From NCBI GenBank assembly GCA_012845835.1, contig JABAKD010000020.1, positions 5,850,415 to 5,914,414 on the forward strand: a stretch of 64,000 nucleotides of DNA, written 5' to 3'. The stretch comes from Undaria pinnatifida. Taxonomy: Eukaryota > Sar > Phaeophyceae > Laminariales > Alariaceae. The notes under the pieces were generated by a model. That model made no database searches and had not been told where the DNA came from. It saw only the letters and a list, made by a program, of their open reading frames with translations. How positions within the stretch are numbered: the stretch's first letter is position 1; the number at the start of each line of letters is the position of its first letter. The position numbers were made by a program, and so were the translations under genes. Positions 24,801 to 35,809 of the stretch are shown here, one piece after another.

Positions 24801-27800
24801 TTTGGATGGGGGAATGTCAAGGTGACTCGTTACGGAGAGGCGTAGCCGTGTTCGTAGGTTTGTCAAGGGTTTTGGTCATGGAGCCAGCGCGTTTGAAGCG
24901 GTACGCAATAGTGTGCAGTAGGGCGGAATGCTGAGGAGCTGTTTCTTCAATATACGCATCGACTGGGTCTCGTTTGAGGCTGTTCGCGATACTTTGTTCC
25001 GTGCGTCTGGACTGAGCTTCGACGAGGATGCTATTTTTTCAGCTGCGGTACGCGACTTGGTACGGATAACTCTAAAGTTTTCGTCACCGACACCACAGCG
25101 CTTGTGGCCTGCTACTTTGGCGTCGTTGATTCGGTTGCAAATGAGGCATTCCTCGCTGCGCGCTGTCGTTACCTGGTTTGCCCGATAACTTCCCGGCGGG
25201 CAGAAGTAACCCTCCCGGCACGGCCCCGTACACGACGAGTTGGTGGAGAGCTGTGAAGCGCCAAAGCGACCCGGGGGGCACGCGTAAGAAACCCCTCCCA
25301 CGCAATACTGTCCGATAGGACAGCGAGTCTGAAAACAAAGTGAAGGATGGAAATGGGAGAAGGTTCTTCAGATATCGCTACTACAATTATTGATACCTGG
25401 TAGACTATATGTTTTAGTACCGTAGTACTATCGCGGGGACGCGTTTTTCAACGAGCTGCAATGGGAATCAATACACCCCTCTGCACCTCGTGATGCTGAA
25501 ATAACAAAACGTTCTCCTTACTTGGACCCCCCCCCCACAAGCGCAGTAATGGTTGACCCGCATTGCGTAGTGGTTACCGAGTTTCATGCGACCGAGTTCC
25601 ATGCCGCGAATCCTCCACTCTTGTTGGTAAACTATTACTGGGCGGTGTGAGCATCAGTATGGTGAACGGTAAAATTCTAGCCGAGCTCTGACAACTGATG
25701 ATGCACTCAAGAGCAGCACCTCGAGGTCCGGGTCCCTTCGCTTCGGGGGAGAAAGCCTCCGTTCCCCGCTCACCCACAAAAAAACGTTCTTCTTTTAACC
25801 AAACAAAGTGCGTGATATGTTCGGAACGATATCGAAACGTTCGACTTCACCTGGAGACTGTAACCGCCCCCCCTCTTCCCCCGTTCGATCCCGATGCCTC
25901 CCGCGTAGAAGCCCATATCGACCGGCAAGCGTCTCCCAGAACCCTCAGGGCAGTAGTGCTCGGGGCCTCCGCACGCGAAAGAATAGGGATCTATCGTACC
26001 CGGTGGGCAATACCAACCTGCAGTATTCACGGAAATACGCCAGAGTGGCAGAACGGGACGAGGGAACACGAACAAGTCAGATACAACAAAACATGCACAC
26101 GGGGGGGACGAATGTGCGGGAAGGGGATAAGGGGATCGTATCGGTATGTGCTCCATCTAATCGGTGCCTCGATACTATATCCCGAACATTTATTAACGGC
26201 CATGTGGAAAAAACATCGCGCCCTTGGCGAGTGTCTTGACGCTCTGATAGTACCGTTATGTATACCCTGTATACCCTATATATGTCAGCAGCTATGCTTG
26301 ACTGAAGCCCAATCGAAACAAATGGGGATGGGAGAATGACAGACGGGAACCCCCCACCCCCCCACCACCCCTTCTGATAGAAGTCGGCAGGCCGTTGGCG
26401 TGTCGGTGCTACCGTCTCTGTGCATCTCCGATGAGCTTTGAAGATTTTTCTCGAAGCGCGCATGCACATTATTTATGGCGACGCATTCTTCCCACGAAGC
26501 CTACGCGTCTTTTTGGTTCCCGTTCTCCCGACTCTCTTTTTTTTTGTTTCGTGCCGAGACATGTATATATACATATATATGCTACCGTCTTGTGACCAAC
26601 GGGTTGGCAATAAGCCAATGCTGCTGTGAGACAGTTATCATCATTTTATTAGCTTCCCGGTCATCACCATGGTATTGATTCCGTCTTCGGAAGACAATGT
26701 GAGCTCAGCAGACGAAAGGGCCACAAAACAGTGCCCCTCGCCCCCTCCAAGCCTGCACCTTCGTTTTTTGGGGGACCAAAACACTTGAATTTAAAGGAGA
26801 ATGGTTTCTGCAACAGTGATAAAACGTTTAACGAGGAACAGAGCCGAGAGGGCCAAGCACGCCACCCGCCAGAGACCAACACCGTCTACGGCGGTAATGC
26901 CTTGCCTGGTGGGCACGGGCCAGAGCACGCCGCGTCCTGCAAGCTTCCGGTATTTCCGTACGTGCCAGGCGGACAGAACACCGCCATCCCTTGCTGGCAG
27001 TACCGGCCTTTCGGGCACATGGCTTCAGCCGTTCTTCCAGCCGGCGACGTCCCTCCCAGCGTGTAGTTTCCGGAAGACACGACGCTGGGGGCAGCGGATC
27101 CAGCGGGGCAGTATACGGTGCTATTCCCGCACGAGGTGGGGCTGGCATTGTGGATGGGGATGGCGAGGGGGGAAGGAGGGCACGGTGTGGTGGGGATGTC
27201 AGAGGCCCGTCGAATAACAAGGCTGTACGGTATACCGAACTGGTGGGTTATTGCCGCAAGCGTCGGGACGGTTGTTCTCGTAAGAGCTCTATTCCACGCC
27301 TACGCCTACCAACCGTGGGAAAATGCGGAGCAGCACGACTCCAACACGTCCATACTCTAGACAAACTGCCTGTTGAGCAGTGATTCCAGTGCCAGCGCAG
27401 GAGAGCGGGCGGGGGGCGGGGAAGCCATAATACCGGGGCTATTCACGTGCGCCCGGGGGTTGGGGCTTCGTGCCAACCCTGGGTCGAGATGGGCACCAAT
27501 CCGTTCACCACAGTGAGAGAGATGAACAAGGCATAAACAAGGCATAGACGCTCGATACTAAGAGCCTCATATTTGTTGTTTCTCTTGTAAACGACACTAC
27601 CAAGTGCCATTAGAGCGTCGATGATAGCATACATACGAAGGTCGACGAAATATGTAGCCTCCAAAACACACAACAAGTTGAAGCAACCTCGACCAAAAGC
27701 CCAACCGCCGAATAAAATAGGAGGAAGCGGTCGACTCTACGTACACCGACGACCTGATGTGATGCTTCTCACTCCCCTGTGGAGTCTATAAATAACTTAT

Positions 27801-28224
27801 GATTACAAAGGGTCGCGTTCCGATATAATTAATAGTGGCAGATTTGAGAAGCTCTGTCCACGCTCGTATTATTCACGCTCATCATACAGCGTTGCAATAA
27901 TCACACCTCAGCTCATCATTCGCCTCACCATGGATAGGCTAAAAACAAATAATGGAGCAGCGTAACGCAACACTCTAGCATTCATTCGGCAACCGACCTC
28001 GAGCTTCCAGCCGGACAGAAAAAGCCCGCCGGACAGGAGTCCGAGCAAAGGAAACTCGATTCGCTCGAGGAAAAGCCGAACCTGCCCTCGGGGCACGGAA
28101 ACTTGACCCCGTTCGTGCAATAGTGGCCGGGTTCGCAAGGCGAGGAGACTCCGCACAGTCCTAGCGGCCCCTGTATGTGTGAATAATATTGGAGACGAGC
28201 CGCAATAATGACCAGAAATCGCAT
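15818..28224 (-). CDS. Large secreted-type cysteine-rich GCC2/GCC3 repeat protein, 18 exons
   Basis: Predicted exons: 28224-27998, 27141-26906, 26017-25851, 25328-25173, 24748-24602, 23786-23669, 23180-23083, 22822-22568, 22280-22179, 21723-21500, 21290-21132, 20952-20774, 19604-19455, 18661-18371, 18087-17899, 17464-17312, 16941-16771, 16090-15818. They encode about 1,100 residues of repeated modules: C-E-P-G-[YH]-[FY]-C, then G-V-x3-C-P-x-G-x-[FY]-G, C-S-G-x-C, [FY]-C-P-x-G-S, and V-x2-G-[FY]-Y-T-x-G-G. This matches the ephrin-receptor-like GCC2/GCC3 extracellular pattern. Nearly every join is in phase. Exceptions are one GC donor after 26906 and a one-base frame excess in exon 21290-21132. 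No kinase or clear membrane anchor is seen. The start is uncertain: the first 18 codons are weakly signal-like, and a spurious or real acceptor lies at 28171. A role in adhesion, recognition or cell wall is inference only. Confidence 0.75.
19455..19604 (-). CDS. Representative exon (13) of the cysteine-rich gene
   Basis: This 150-bp exon is phase 0 at both ends and encodes 50 residues: the C-E-P-G-H-F-C signature, a Gly-Ala-Arg-Phe-Pro-Cys-Pro-Ala-Gly stretch, and a W-Y-C-P-E end. Its donor reads CAG/GTACGTG. It joins exon 12 at 20774 and exon 14 at 18661, restoring continuous cysteine spacing. It is listed separately because it shows the repeat unit and the splice phase most clearly. Confidence 0.7.
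21132..21290 (-). CDS. Exon 11 of the cysteine-rich gene, carrying a frame break
   Basis: The upstream end must be read in the frame giving G-F-Y-T-V-G, because exon 10 ends in phase 2 and this is the expected module motif. The downstream end must be read in another frame to give A-C-P-P-G-Y-F-R-N, whose phase-1 donor then fits exon 12 exactly. The 159-bp length is one base too long (or two too short) to connect the two. No intron larger than about 65 bp fits between them. It is a sequencing or assembly error, a very small intron, or a real frameshift that would truncate the protein. Confidence 0.55.
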
Positions 28225-29987
28225 GGATCACGACGGCGTCAGTTTGAAGTTTTTGCGGGTCGACGATGTATGATGCCCTGGTAAGCTCTTAGTGGAGATG
28301 GCTGGCGTTGTTTACGAGGAACACTCCGTATGATGTTCGTAAGACACAACAATAAGACACATTTTTTCCCTACATTTTTTTTGGACGAAGTGCACATTTT
28401 ATCTCACCGCAAACTGCCATGAGTGAGGCGTACCGGAAGGATTGTACTCTGCGTCTGCGGTGTGCTTGGTCGTCCTTACCAGGGTACTATTATTAAAGCA
28501 TTAGTCTAGTCTACCAGGTAGTCTAATAGTAATTGTTTTCGTCGACACAGAACAAGCTGGAGGCATCAAGTGTAAAAGCACAGTATGACAATATTCGGAA
28601 TCCACCCTCAACTAACTGGTTGACTTCTTCATCAGGTATGGGCTTAGAAACTATTAATAATACCAGGTATCGTACTCCCACCAAATAGCTTACCTATTAT
28701 TAGTAGCCCATCACCGGAACGATTAGACTACTCGATTATCATATTATTAATAATAGTCGACGTATTGTTTCAGGAATTTGATCTAAACTCAAGATACCAG
28801 TATTATTGCGGCCATTCCGAACACGCGACTGTCAACGGGGGCATACTCTGTTCTTTGAGGACTCTGTTTAGCGCGGACTGCGGTAAAAAACTGCTTGATG
28901 ATATGCGGTGTAAAGCTGTCGTTCTGTGTGGACTGCGGTGCAAAGCAGAAAAACATTTTGTGCGCGCCAGGTACGTACGTATACACCGGCAAATCAGTAC
29001 CAAGTGGTAGTAGGCAAAACAGCTCGCGATCCACGACTCACGAAGCACGTTGCTGCAACTGCCGCCTCCGCTACGACTGCTGCTGCTGCCGCCGCCGCTG
29101 TTGCTCTCCAGCCTGCTGCGACGCATATTAGTCGAAGTACCCATGTCAGTCGCGGCGGGATCTTTCTTCTCGCTCGAGGAGACGGCGACGAAAGCTCCGC
29201 AGCAGCAGCAGGAGCAGCAGCAGAGCTCCTCCGCATCTCTTTCTGTTCGTTCGCTCTTCTTGTTCCTGTCGTTGTTCTGTTCGCGAGGCAATTCAGTTCG
29301 CGACTAGTGATAGGGATGCGACATCTATCTATTAATACATGAGATGTCTATACAACCGGCAGGTGCCTGCACACCACACAGCCAGCCAGCAGAGGAGCGA
29401 CTGCTATCATAGCTAGCTTATTATAGGTCTCACCGCTGAAAAGCGGATGGCGCAAGGCAAGAACAAGGGCGGCGGCGCCCGCCGCTCATGTATCTCTCGA
29501 ATATATATAGTCTATCTGTCCACTCCTCTCATGCACGATGAGAACGAGAATAGAACGAACTACTGCTCTTTGTGCTGGCGGGAAGCGGGAAGTCGAAGTC
29601 GAACGCCGTCGGCTTTGTTGGCTAAAAACACTGAACACTGAACACGCGCGGCGTAAATATTTGGTGGATCGTATTGGATCTCGATCACACAGATTGTGGA
29701 TCGGATTTTTGTTTTGCGCGGCCCACGGTTTCATCCCCAACCTAAAGATCCCAAAGCAATCAGAAATCCCATGGTTGGAGCGGACTTGTTTTTTTGTGCT
29801 TGGTGTGTTTTGGGTGGGAGTTTTTTTTCGCACACGACCACACCACGCACCCGCAGCCACGGACAAAGCTCTGCTCTTCGCCAAACACTTGCCACTTGCC
29901 ACGGCGACTTGTAGACCACCTCCAGCCCGTCAGGGGGGTTTGCTGTTGAGGAGCTGGGCACTCGTCGCGCCCCCGTGGCTCTTGCCC
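28225..29987. other. Intergenic region between divergent genes
   Basis: This region separates the minus-strand cysteine-rich gene from the plus-strand Zn2Cys6 gene, so it should contain both promoters. No TATA box or other element stands out. The motif TACCAGGTA and its complement appear near 28,511 and 28,670, with TTATTAATAATA-type AT stretches close by. At about 29,050-29,240 both strands are rich in CTG/CAG triplets, giving open but low-complexity frames. Part of 29,440-29,987 is probably the 5' untranslated region of the Zn2Cys6 gene. Confidence 0.45.
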
Positions 29988-30265
29988 ATGCAGCAGGGCT
30001 CCTCCGCTCCCTCGCCTGATGATGCAGGAAGCACAGCATGCATCCCGCTGGCGGCATCGGAGAAGAGCAGTAGTAGTATTAACAACAGTAGTAGTAGCAG
30101 CCGCGAGATAGTAGTACAAGGGGGTGTAGTAGATCAAGTCATGAAGCAGGATGAGGAGGAGACGTTGCCGCGGCCGCCGCAGCAGCCGCAGCACCAGCAC
30201 CAGCAGCAGCAGCAGCAGCCGCAGGTGCTGCAACCACAGCAGCAGCAGCAGCAGCAACAACAGCA

Positions 30266-30307
<42 letters not shown>

Positions 30308-30440
30308 GCAGCCAATCCAGCAGCTGAAAGATGAGGGCGAGATCATTGCTGCTGCTGTGGAGGCGGGAGGATTGGGGGAGGACGCGGAGGGAATAAAGCT
30401 GCGCTCGGCGTGCGACAACTGTTCATTGAAGAAGATTAAG
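29988..30440 (+). CDS. Zn2Cys6 (fungal-type) transcription factor, first coding exon, partial
   Basis: The exon encodes 151 residues. A serine/asparagine-rich N-terminus is followed by an acidic stretch, a long poly-Q tract made largely of CAG repeats (roughly residues 65-107), and the first half of a zinc cluster. Residues near the end read C-D-N-C-S-L-K-K-I-K, and the exon stops at a strong donor (AAG/GTATGC) in phase 0. The third cysteine of C-x2-C-x6-C is expected as the first codon of the next exon, a common intron position in this family. Upstream in-frame sequence is open to 29,538 but low quality, so I chose the ATG at 29,988. I found no continuing exon in the remaining 33 kb. Expected role: nuclear DNA-binding regulator. 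Q-rich tracts often act in activation. Confidence 0.6.
30238..30306 (+). repeat. CAG/CAA trinucleotide array encoding poly-Q
   Basis: Near-pure CAG repeats, with a few CAA interruptions, lie inside the Zn2Cys6 exon. The array stays in frame and extends a Q/P/H-rich segment that starts near 30,178. It is likely to vary in length between individuals. Confidence 0.85.
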
Positions 30441-31060
30441 GTATGCCTTGTCTATGCTAGGTCTGCTATTTAGTGTGTGTGCTAGCACGCGTACACTACT
30501 GCTGCAGCAGCCGCAGCAGCAGCAACCACAGAGCAGCAGCAGAGAACCATAATACGAGTAACTAAAAAGCACATAATGGAAAACACACTCTTTCAGTATA
30601 CTATGAACGTGAACAGCAAAACGTTGCTGCTGCGGTGGCCTTGCCTGTTGGAGACAGCTTGAAGCAAGCGAAAGATAAATGCACCCACCCACTCCCCACG
30701 AGAAAGCCTTCCACCACGCCCTGCTGCACCCGGCACAGAGAGGGGTGCTCGAGGAAAAGGCAAACATATAAGTTCGTATAGAAAGAGATATGTCATGCGA
30801 TGTGCAGAGACAGTCATAGCGGTGGCAGCATCAGCTGCAGCAACGGTGGCTGCGAGTGCGCCTGCGAGCGTACCCAGTTTACTAAATTCTGTCTGTTTTC
30901 AAGCGTACAAAGCCGGTCGTTGTTCTACACTACGAGTACGTATTAAATGCCTGGTACCTGGTATTATTAAAAACCAGTGGTTAGTTACCCTGGGATGCTG
31001 CTAGATTGGTACTGCTGTAGGTCGGACTTTTTAGTTTATTTGCAAAAATGTAAAAAAACA
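30441..31060. other. Intron or downstream sequence after the Zn2Cys6 exon
   Basis: It begins with the donor GTATGC. I searched it for an acceptor followed by a cysteine codon and a C-x2-C motif and found no acceptable continuation. Short CAG runs near 30,500-30,545 and 30,820-30,860 are compositional. Nothing else is recognised. Confidence 0.4.
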
Positions 31061-31069
31061 GAGGAATCA

Positions 31070-31260
31070 ACTAGGTGCTGATGGTGAGAGGGTAGGCGCG
31101 ATTCGATGCGAGTCGAGGAGGGAAAAAGTAGCTGGACTCTTTTCGCGAGAAAAATGTAGAGGGGGGGGGGGGAAGAGTCGGCTTAGTGACCCCGGATCTG
31201 CCGGATCTGCGTTACGTCTACGGAGGGTCAATGAGAAAGAAAAGTGCGAAGATAATAGGA
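31070..31260 (+). repeat. Dispersed repeat family 5 (GGGGGG / GTGACCCCGGATCTG)
   Basis: A G-rich run is followed by GTGACCCCGGATCTG and then an A/G-rich stretch. Related copies lie at about 41,500-41,690 and 45,375-45,470 (plus) and about 53,820-54,060 (minus). Hydrophobic open frames across these copies are repeat translations, not genes. Confidence 0.6.
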
Positions 31261-31567
31261 TGAGCGATATATAAAAACAACAGATGAGGAGTCCTGGAGT
31301 CCGCATGAAAACAAGGAGAGAGCCCCCCCCCCCCAATAAAGGGGAAAAGAAAACCGAGAAAACGAGACGAGAAAACAAGAGCTCGAAAGACGAAAAACAG
31401 AAAAACAGCTAACAACGAACAAACAACGCAACCCAGCAACGGACACCGCAGAACACATACCAAACATTCGGGAGACCACACTTACTTGCTTAAAGTATCG
31501 TACGAGGTATGATACGTGGGTATAAAATGCAGGCGAGGCCAGGCCAGGCCACATCCTGTGCCCGTAT

Positions 31568-31855
31568 ACTTGTTGTTCTCACATTATCTCGCATAATCAA
31601 GTCCGTGGTCACTGGACAGGCTCCAGTCATTCTGGAGCTGAGGAATAGACTACCCCCAGGGAAAAACACAAACCAAAGGTGGTACATGCATATAACAGGT
31701 GACGCAATTCATGCCTCCACCAGAAACATAAAAAAGTGAAATCGGGAGTCAGCCTACGTTGTGCCAGGTCCACACTGGTGCATACGTCTCACTACTTGCG
31801 CCTGGAAAAACCGACTATACCGCTTGCCACCCAAGACTACCACGTATATATTACT
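31568..31855 (-). repeat. (AAC)n-tailed retroposon-like element, family 2
   Basis: A full-length copy of the family described at 8,811-9,090, aligning with it over nearly the whole length. The short trinucleotide tail lies at about 31,568-31,580, read on the minus strand. Confidence 0.75.
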
Positions 31856-32191
31856 CGTATACATTGCTGATGGCCTTTGTATCACATGACGGTATTGAAA
31901 AAAGGAGCACCGTCACAGGCCATACCGAGACTGCTTACGTATGGTTCTTCTCGAGGGTTCGAAAAACTAAAGTAAACATGCCATCATCATCGCCACCGTC
32001 ATTCATGCGTCACCTCTATACCACATCACCTTCACTTGCTGCAGATTGTAGGGCAGTTGGGGCAGTACTTTACGAGCTCTATCATCAGCATCACCATGCA
32101 CGTCAACTTGTCTCTACAGAGTACAAGCAGTTTACGAGCCCCCCCTTGTGTGTACTGCATTCCCCCCCATTCACTGAAGAATGTCAAAAGA

Positions 32192-32830
32192 TGGTCCCTT
32201 TTTAAAGGACCTTAGTGCGTCGGGGGCGCGGGGTCCCTTATATACAGACGTTGTGGCCCTATATGGGTCCCTTAAAATGGACCCGAAGCTTTTCAAGGAC
32301 TAAAAGCACCTCACGTAAAACGGCCGATACGACGGTATGCGATACAAGTGGGTATTCCTCAGCTCCAGAGTGCCTGGAGCCTGTCCTGTGACCACGGACT
32401 TGATTATGCGAGTTAATGTGAGAACAACAACAACAACAACAAGTATAAAGGGACGAAAGATGGCAGGATCGTGGGGTCTTCCACTGGTTACCCATGTATG
32501 GTGCACATCGATCTTCGGACAACCGAGATACAGTACAGTAGGGTACAGTGTACTGGTGCTCGCGTCTGGCATTTGCTGGGGGGCACACAACTCGTTTATC
32601 TCGCAATCTGAGCGTCGCTTTCCAAACGGGTAACAACCACACTGCTGTAGTGTGGTGGCCTCTTTCAAGGGACCTGGGATCTTGGCGTGTTACATCCATT
32701 GTGAGAGACGAAGTCCCTTAAAATGGGCAAAAACGGTTCGCAGAAATTTGAGGTCTTTTATATACGTATGTTCCTTATCTAGGGGTACCTTAAAAAGGGC
32801 CAACTATTGTATCGAAAATCAAAGTCCAAG
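32192..32830. repeat. Cluster of GTCCCTT words around a truncated family 2 copy
   Basis: The words GTCCCTTWWA or their complement occur six or seven times, near 32,195-32,285 and 32,665-32,800, including the pair GTCCCTTAAAATGG at about 32,269 and 32,714. They flank an inverted, truncated family 2 copy (about 32,340-32,443). The arrangement could be one larger element with repeated ends and a nested insertion. Boundaries are not defined. Confidence 0.45.
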
Positions 32831-33389
32831 GCCGGGGCCTTCCCGTACGTGAGCCTGGCTCTTCAAATATTCCAAGTCGTCGCCTCTGAGTGGGGTTCGA
32901 CCCGTTGGGCTGTGGGATGCTGCCACCGGTGCTTTTTTGTAAGTTAGGTGAACAGCCGCCAAGAAAATACTTTAAAGCACCTGCCTGACGTCTGATATGC
33001 AGCAGTGCGGGTGTTGCCGTGCTACTAATAATATATTTAGATACTGGTCGTCTCGTGCCTAGTATAACAGACATTGGTCTACAGGCAGGAATGATACCAG
33101 AGGTATACATTGGACTAAATTATACCCGTGGTACCAGCAGGTAACATGAAGTATTTCACGTGGCACCGGTGAAGCAAGAATATTCCTGGGTTGGGTTTCT
33201 TATCTGGGGCATCTGGGGTCTTTCTGCACTAGTATTAATAATAACTGCAATACCACCTCTCCCAAATTTGTTTTGCTGTGTTGTACGTGAGCATATATTT
33301 TTATGTATATATCGTGTGCAGTCAATTTAACTCCCCCATTGGGATGTCGTTGGGTAGGAAGAACGTTTTGATGTGAAGACAAAACGAAC

Positions 33390-33640
33390 ACATTGTAATC
33401 GCAAAATTAGGTGTATCACGCAACTTGCAAAGATGAGTATCGACCCCGAATTTAACGAAGTCACAGCCGATGTGTTTGGACGATTTTTTTTTAAATATGT
33501 ACAAATGTCCACTCTCATTAAAAAGCTCACCCTCATAGTGTATTACAAGTACCAACAACGCAGCTTGCAAAGATGAGCATAGATCCGAAAACCGTCGAAC
33601 TCACGGCTGACGTATTAAAATGTTTTCATATAATGGCCAA
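33390..33640 (+). repeat. Two diverged family 4 relatives in tandem
   Basis: Two stretches, near 33,410-33,490 and 33,550-33,640, share the words CTTGCAAAGATGAG and a following CGA-rich segment ending in CACAGCCGAT or CACGGCTGAC. This matches the distal end of family 4 at much lower identity. They look like old copies. Confidence 0.5.
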
Positions 33641-34014
33641 AATGTCCAAATATTGTAAATTTAAGCCTGGCTTTCTCAGTCCTCTTTTTCGTTATTATAT
33701 GTTGTCATACCAGATGCACCCGTGTTCTTGCGTCGCTTAGGTTGTTTGCGTCCTCGTGTTTAAAGCTTTTGTAATGGGTAGTCGCGCGTACGTGGGTGTT
33801 GTGCTTATGTATATCGCCTTGTACTCTAATTACACGTGCCTGCTTCGACAGCAGCAGTGGGGTGCCCGGGTGACAAGCGAACTTAGATGGCCTTATCTCC
33901 GTTTTTGTCGTGACTCGCTTTAAGCACGCGATCGTCTTGTTCTGGGATACCGGGTATGCATATGACCGAACACGGTCTTGAATCGGCAAAAAAATGTCAC
34001 GCACGCCATGCGAT

Positions 34015-34545
34015 ATCTCATTTTTTTTCACACAGCAGTTCTACTTTCCAGCTTCTGGACAAGCCGTGGTCACAGGTGTCGTCCCTTCTCCCCCCCGGTT
34101 CTTGCCTTCAATTTCTATCGCGCATAGGGTTCAGCAATCCCACTGCTCGTCGATTTTTCATCGAGTGGTGCTAACTCACGCTCGCGCGCTTTCCGCAAGT
34201 CAATTTGTGCACAAGCAAAAATCCCTGCGAATTTGTACGAGTATGCACTCGGCGGGACTCGAACTCACGAAACTGACCTGTTGTTGCTGTTCTCACATTA
34301 ACTCGCATAATCAAGTCCGTGATCACAGGACAGGCTCCAGTCACTCTGGAGCTGAGGAATACCCCAGGGAAAAACACAAACAAACCAAAGGTGGTACACG
34401 CATAGATCACAGCTGACGCAATTCATGCCTCCACCAGAAACATATAAAAGTGAAATCGGGAGTCAGTCTACGATGTGCCAGGTCCATACCGGTGACCTAT
34501 ACCAGGCTCGAGGATAACCTGATACGCCTCCGGGACGAAACCACT
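34015..34545 (-). mobile_element. tRNA-derived SINE (family 3) interrupted by a family 2 element
   Basis: The SINE body runs from about 34,015 (T-rich end) to the B box near 34,258, breaks at 34,280, and resumes at 34,493 with the A-box side (CTCGAGGATAACCTGATACG on the plus strand). The inserted piece, 34,281-34,492, is a family 2 copy. TGACCT occurs on both sides of it, consistent with a 6-bp target duplication. The uninterrupted relative at 9,390-9,440 confirms the join. Confidence 0.7.
34281..34492 (-). repeat. Family 2 element inserted into a SINE
   Basis: About 212 bp, starting with a GTTGTTGCTG run on the plus strand (the tail of the minus-strand element) and ending just before the second TGACCT. 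It is truncated at its 5' side compared with the copies at 8.8 and 31.6 kb. It postdates the SINE it sits in. Confidence 0.7.
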
Positions 34546-35279
34546 ACCAGGTACGATATACGCCACGTATGGTATTAGATTTGGACGTGGTCTGTAGTCG
34601 GCCCTGATGCCCCCGAGAGTAGGCACGAGCGAAGTCGGACTTAAGAAACGATCGAAGCGCGGCATTAAGCCCGCCGCAGGGGCGAAAAATATGGAGTAAG
34701 ACATTTTTTGATCGTTGGTTTCCCTTCGATTTTTTTTTCGTCTTAGCACGTCTGAGGTTTGTCGTAGCGCGCGTAAGATAGATTGCATCCACATTTTGGG
34801 GGGAAATTATGCTTGTATTTTTTAGTGGGGGATCTATTCTGCAAGCAGTATAAATACGAATTTATGACGCGCCAAAAGGACGAACTTGAGACGTGGAAAG
34901 ACGAATCGCTAAGACGAATCTAAGACGTGCTAGGACTAAAAAAAACGGAATAAGACGCCTAAGATTCGCAATACGTACCATTTAATTGCTTTCTTGAAGA
35001 AAAAAAAAGCACGTCATACAATAACCCTACCAGTCTAATTCCAAGTGTTTTGTCCGCATGGGAGTGCAAGCTCTTGCTTGGGTATCAAACGACACTGCTA
35101 AACTGCTGTGACCCATCTCTGTAATGCCAAGTAGCATCCAAGAACGTGGGTGCTGTATCCTAATAATGGGTTTTACCGAAATCATACCGGTATATACCAG
35201 CAGCACCAGGTATTAATACGCACCTTGTAATACATCAGCAACAACGTGGATAAGGGGCTCCTGCGATAACCCGGGGGCG

Positions 35280-35375
35280 GGTGTTGACCCTTATAGAGCC
35301 CCCGGACCCCTCCCTATATTAAATCCAAGTAATTTTGTCCCCAAAAATGGGTTTCCAGTTGTAAAAGGGTTGATG
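35280..35375 (-). repeat. Short dispersed repeat family 6
   Basis: On the minus strand this reads AACCCTTTTACAACTGG, then AATTACTTGGATTTA, then a GGGAGGGGTCCGGGGGCTCT end. Close relatives lie at 47,020-47,105 and 47,907-47,990 (plus) and about 50,432-50,512 (minus). Each is about 80-95 bp. Confidence 0.65.
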
Positions 35376-35809
35376 CCCCCGTAATCGTGATTCAAATATC
35401 GCCTGCACATATCAGGTAGTCGTGAATATCGGCAGCTGTCAGCTGTTACTAGCTAGTTGCTGTCGGTGTGTGATGCGAAAATGGATGCAGCGCTGGAGTG
35501 CCGTCCATCGTGTGCGTCGGGGAGGAGGAAGCCGGTGTCGGTACCGGTGGTGTCGAGGCCGTTGCGGGAGAGTATGAGAGGTACTGCTGTGGTGCTGTGT
35601 AGGTTTTGCTGGGTTGGTGTTTTGTGGGCTGTGTGGTGCGAGCTTTGGTGGTGACAACGAGAGGCTCGAGCGCGCGCGTGATGCGATCGAGGCTTTTGAG
35701 CTCCCAAAATGAAAAAATAAAAATATCATCTGACTAAATCCGGGGGAACGGGGATGAATGTCCCCGGGAACAGGGAAAAGCGCTGCAAAACCATATCATT
35801 ATAAAAAAT

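Noticed and set aside
28171-28224. Alternative start: exon 1 beginning at an acceptor at 28,170 instead of the ATG at 28,224
   Set aside because: Not fully excluded. I kept the ATG because it is in frame and no upstream cysteine-rich exon is visible before the next gene.
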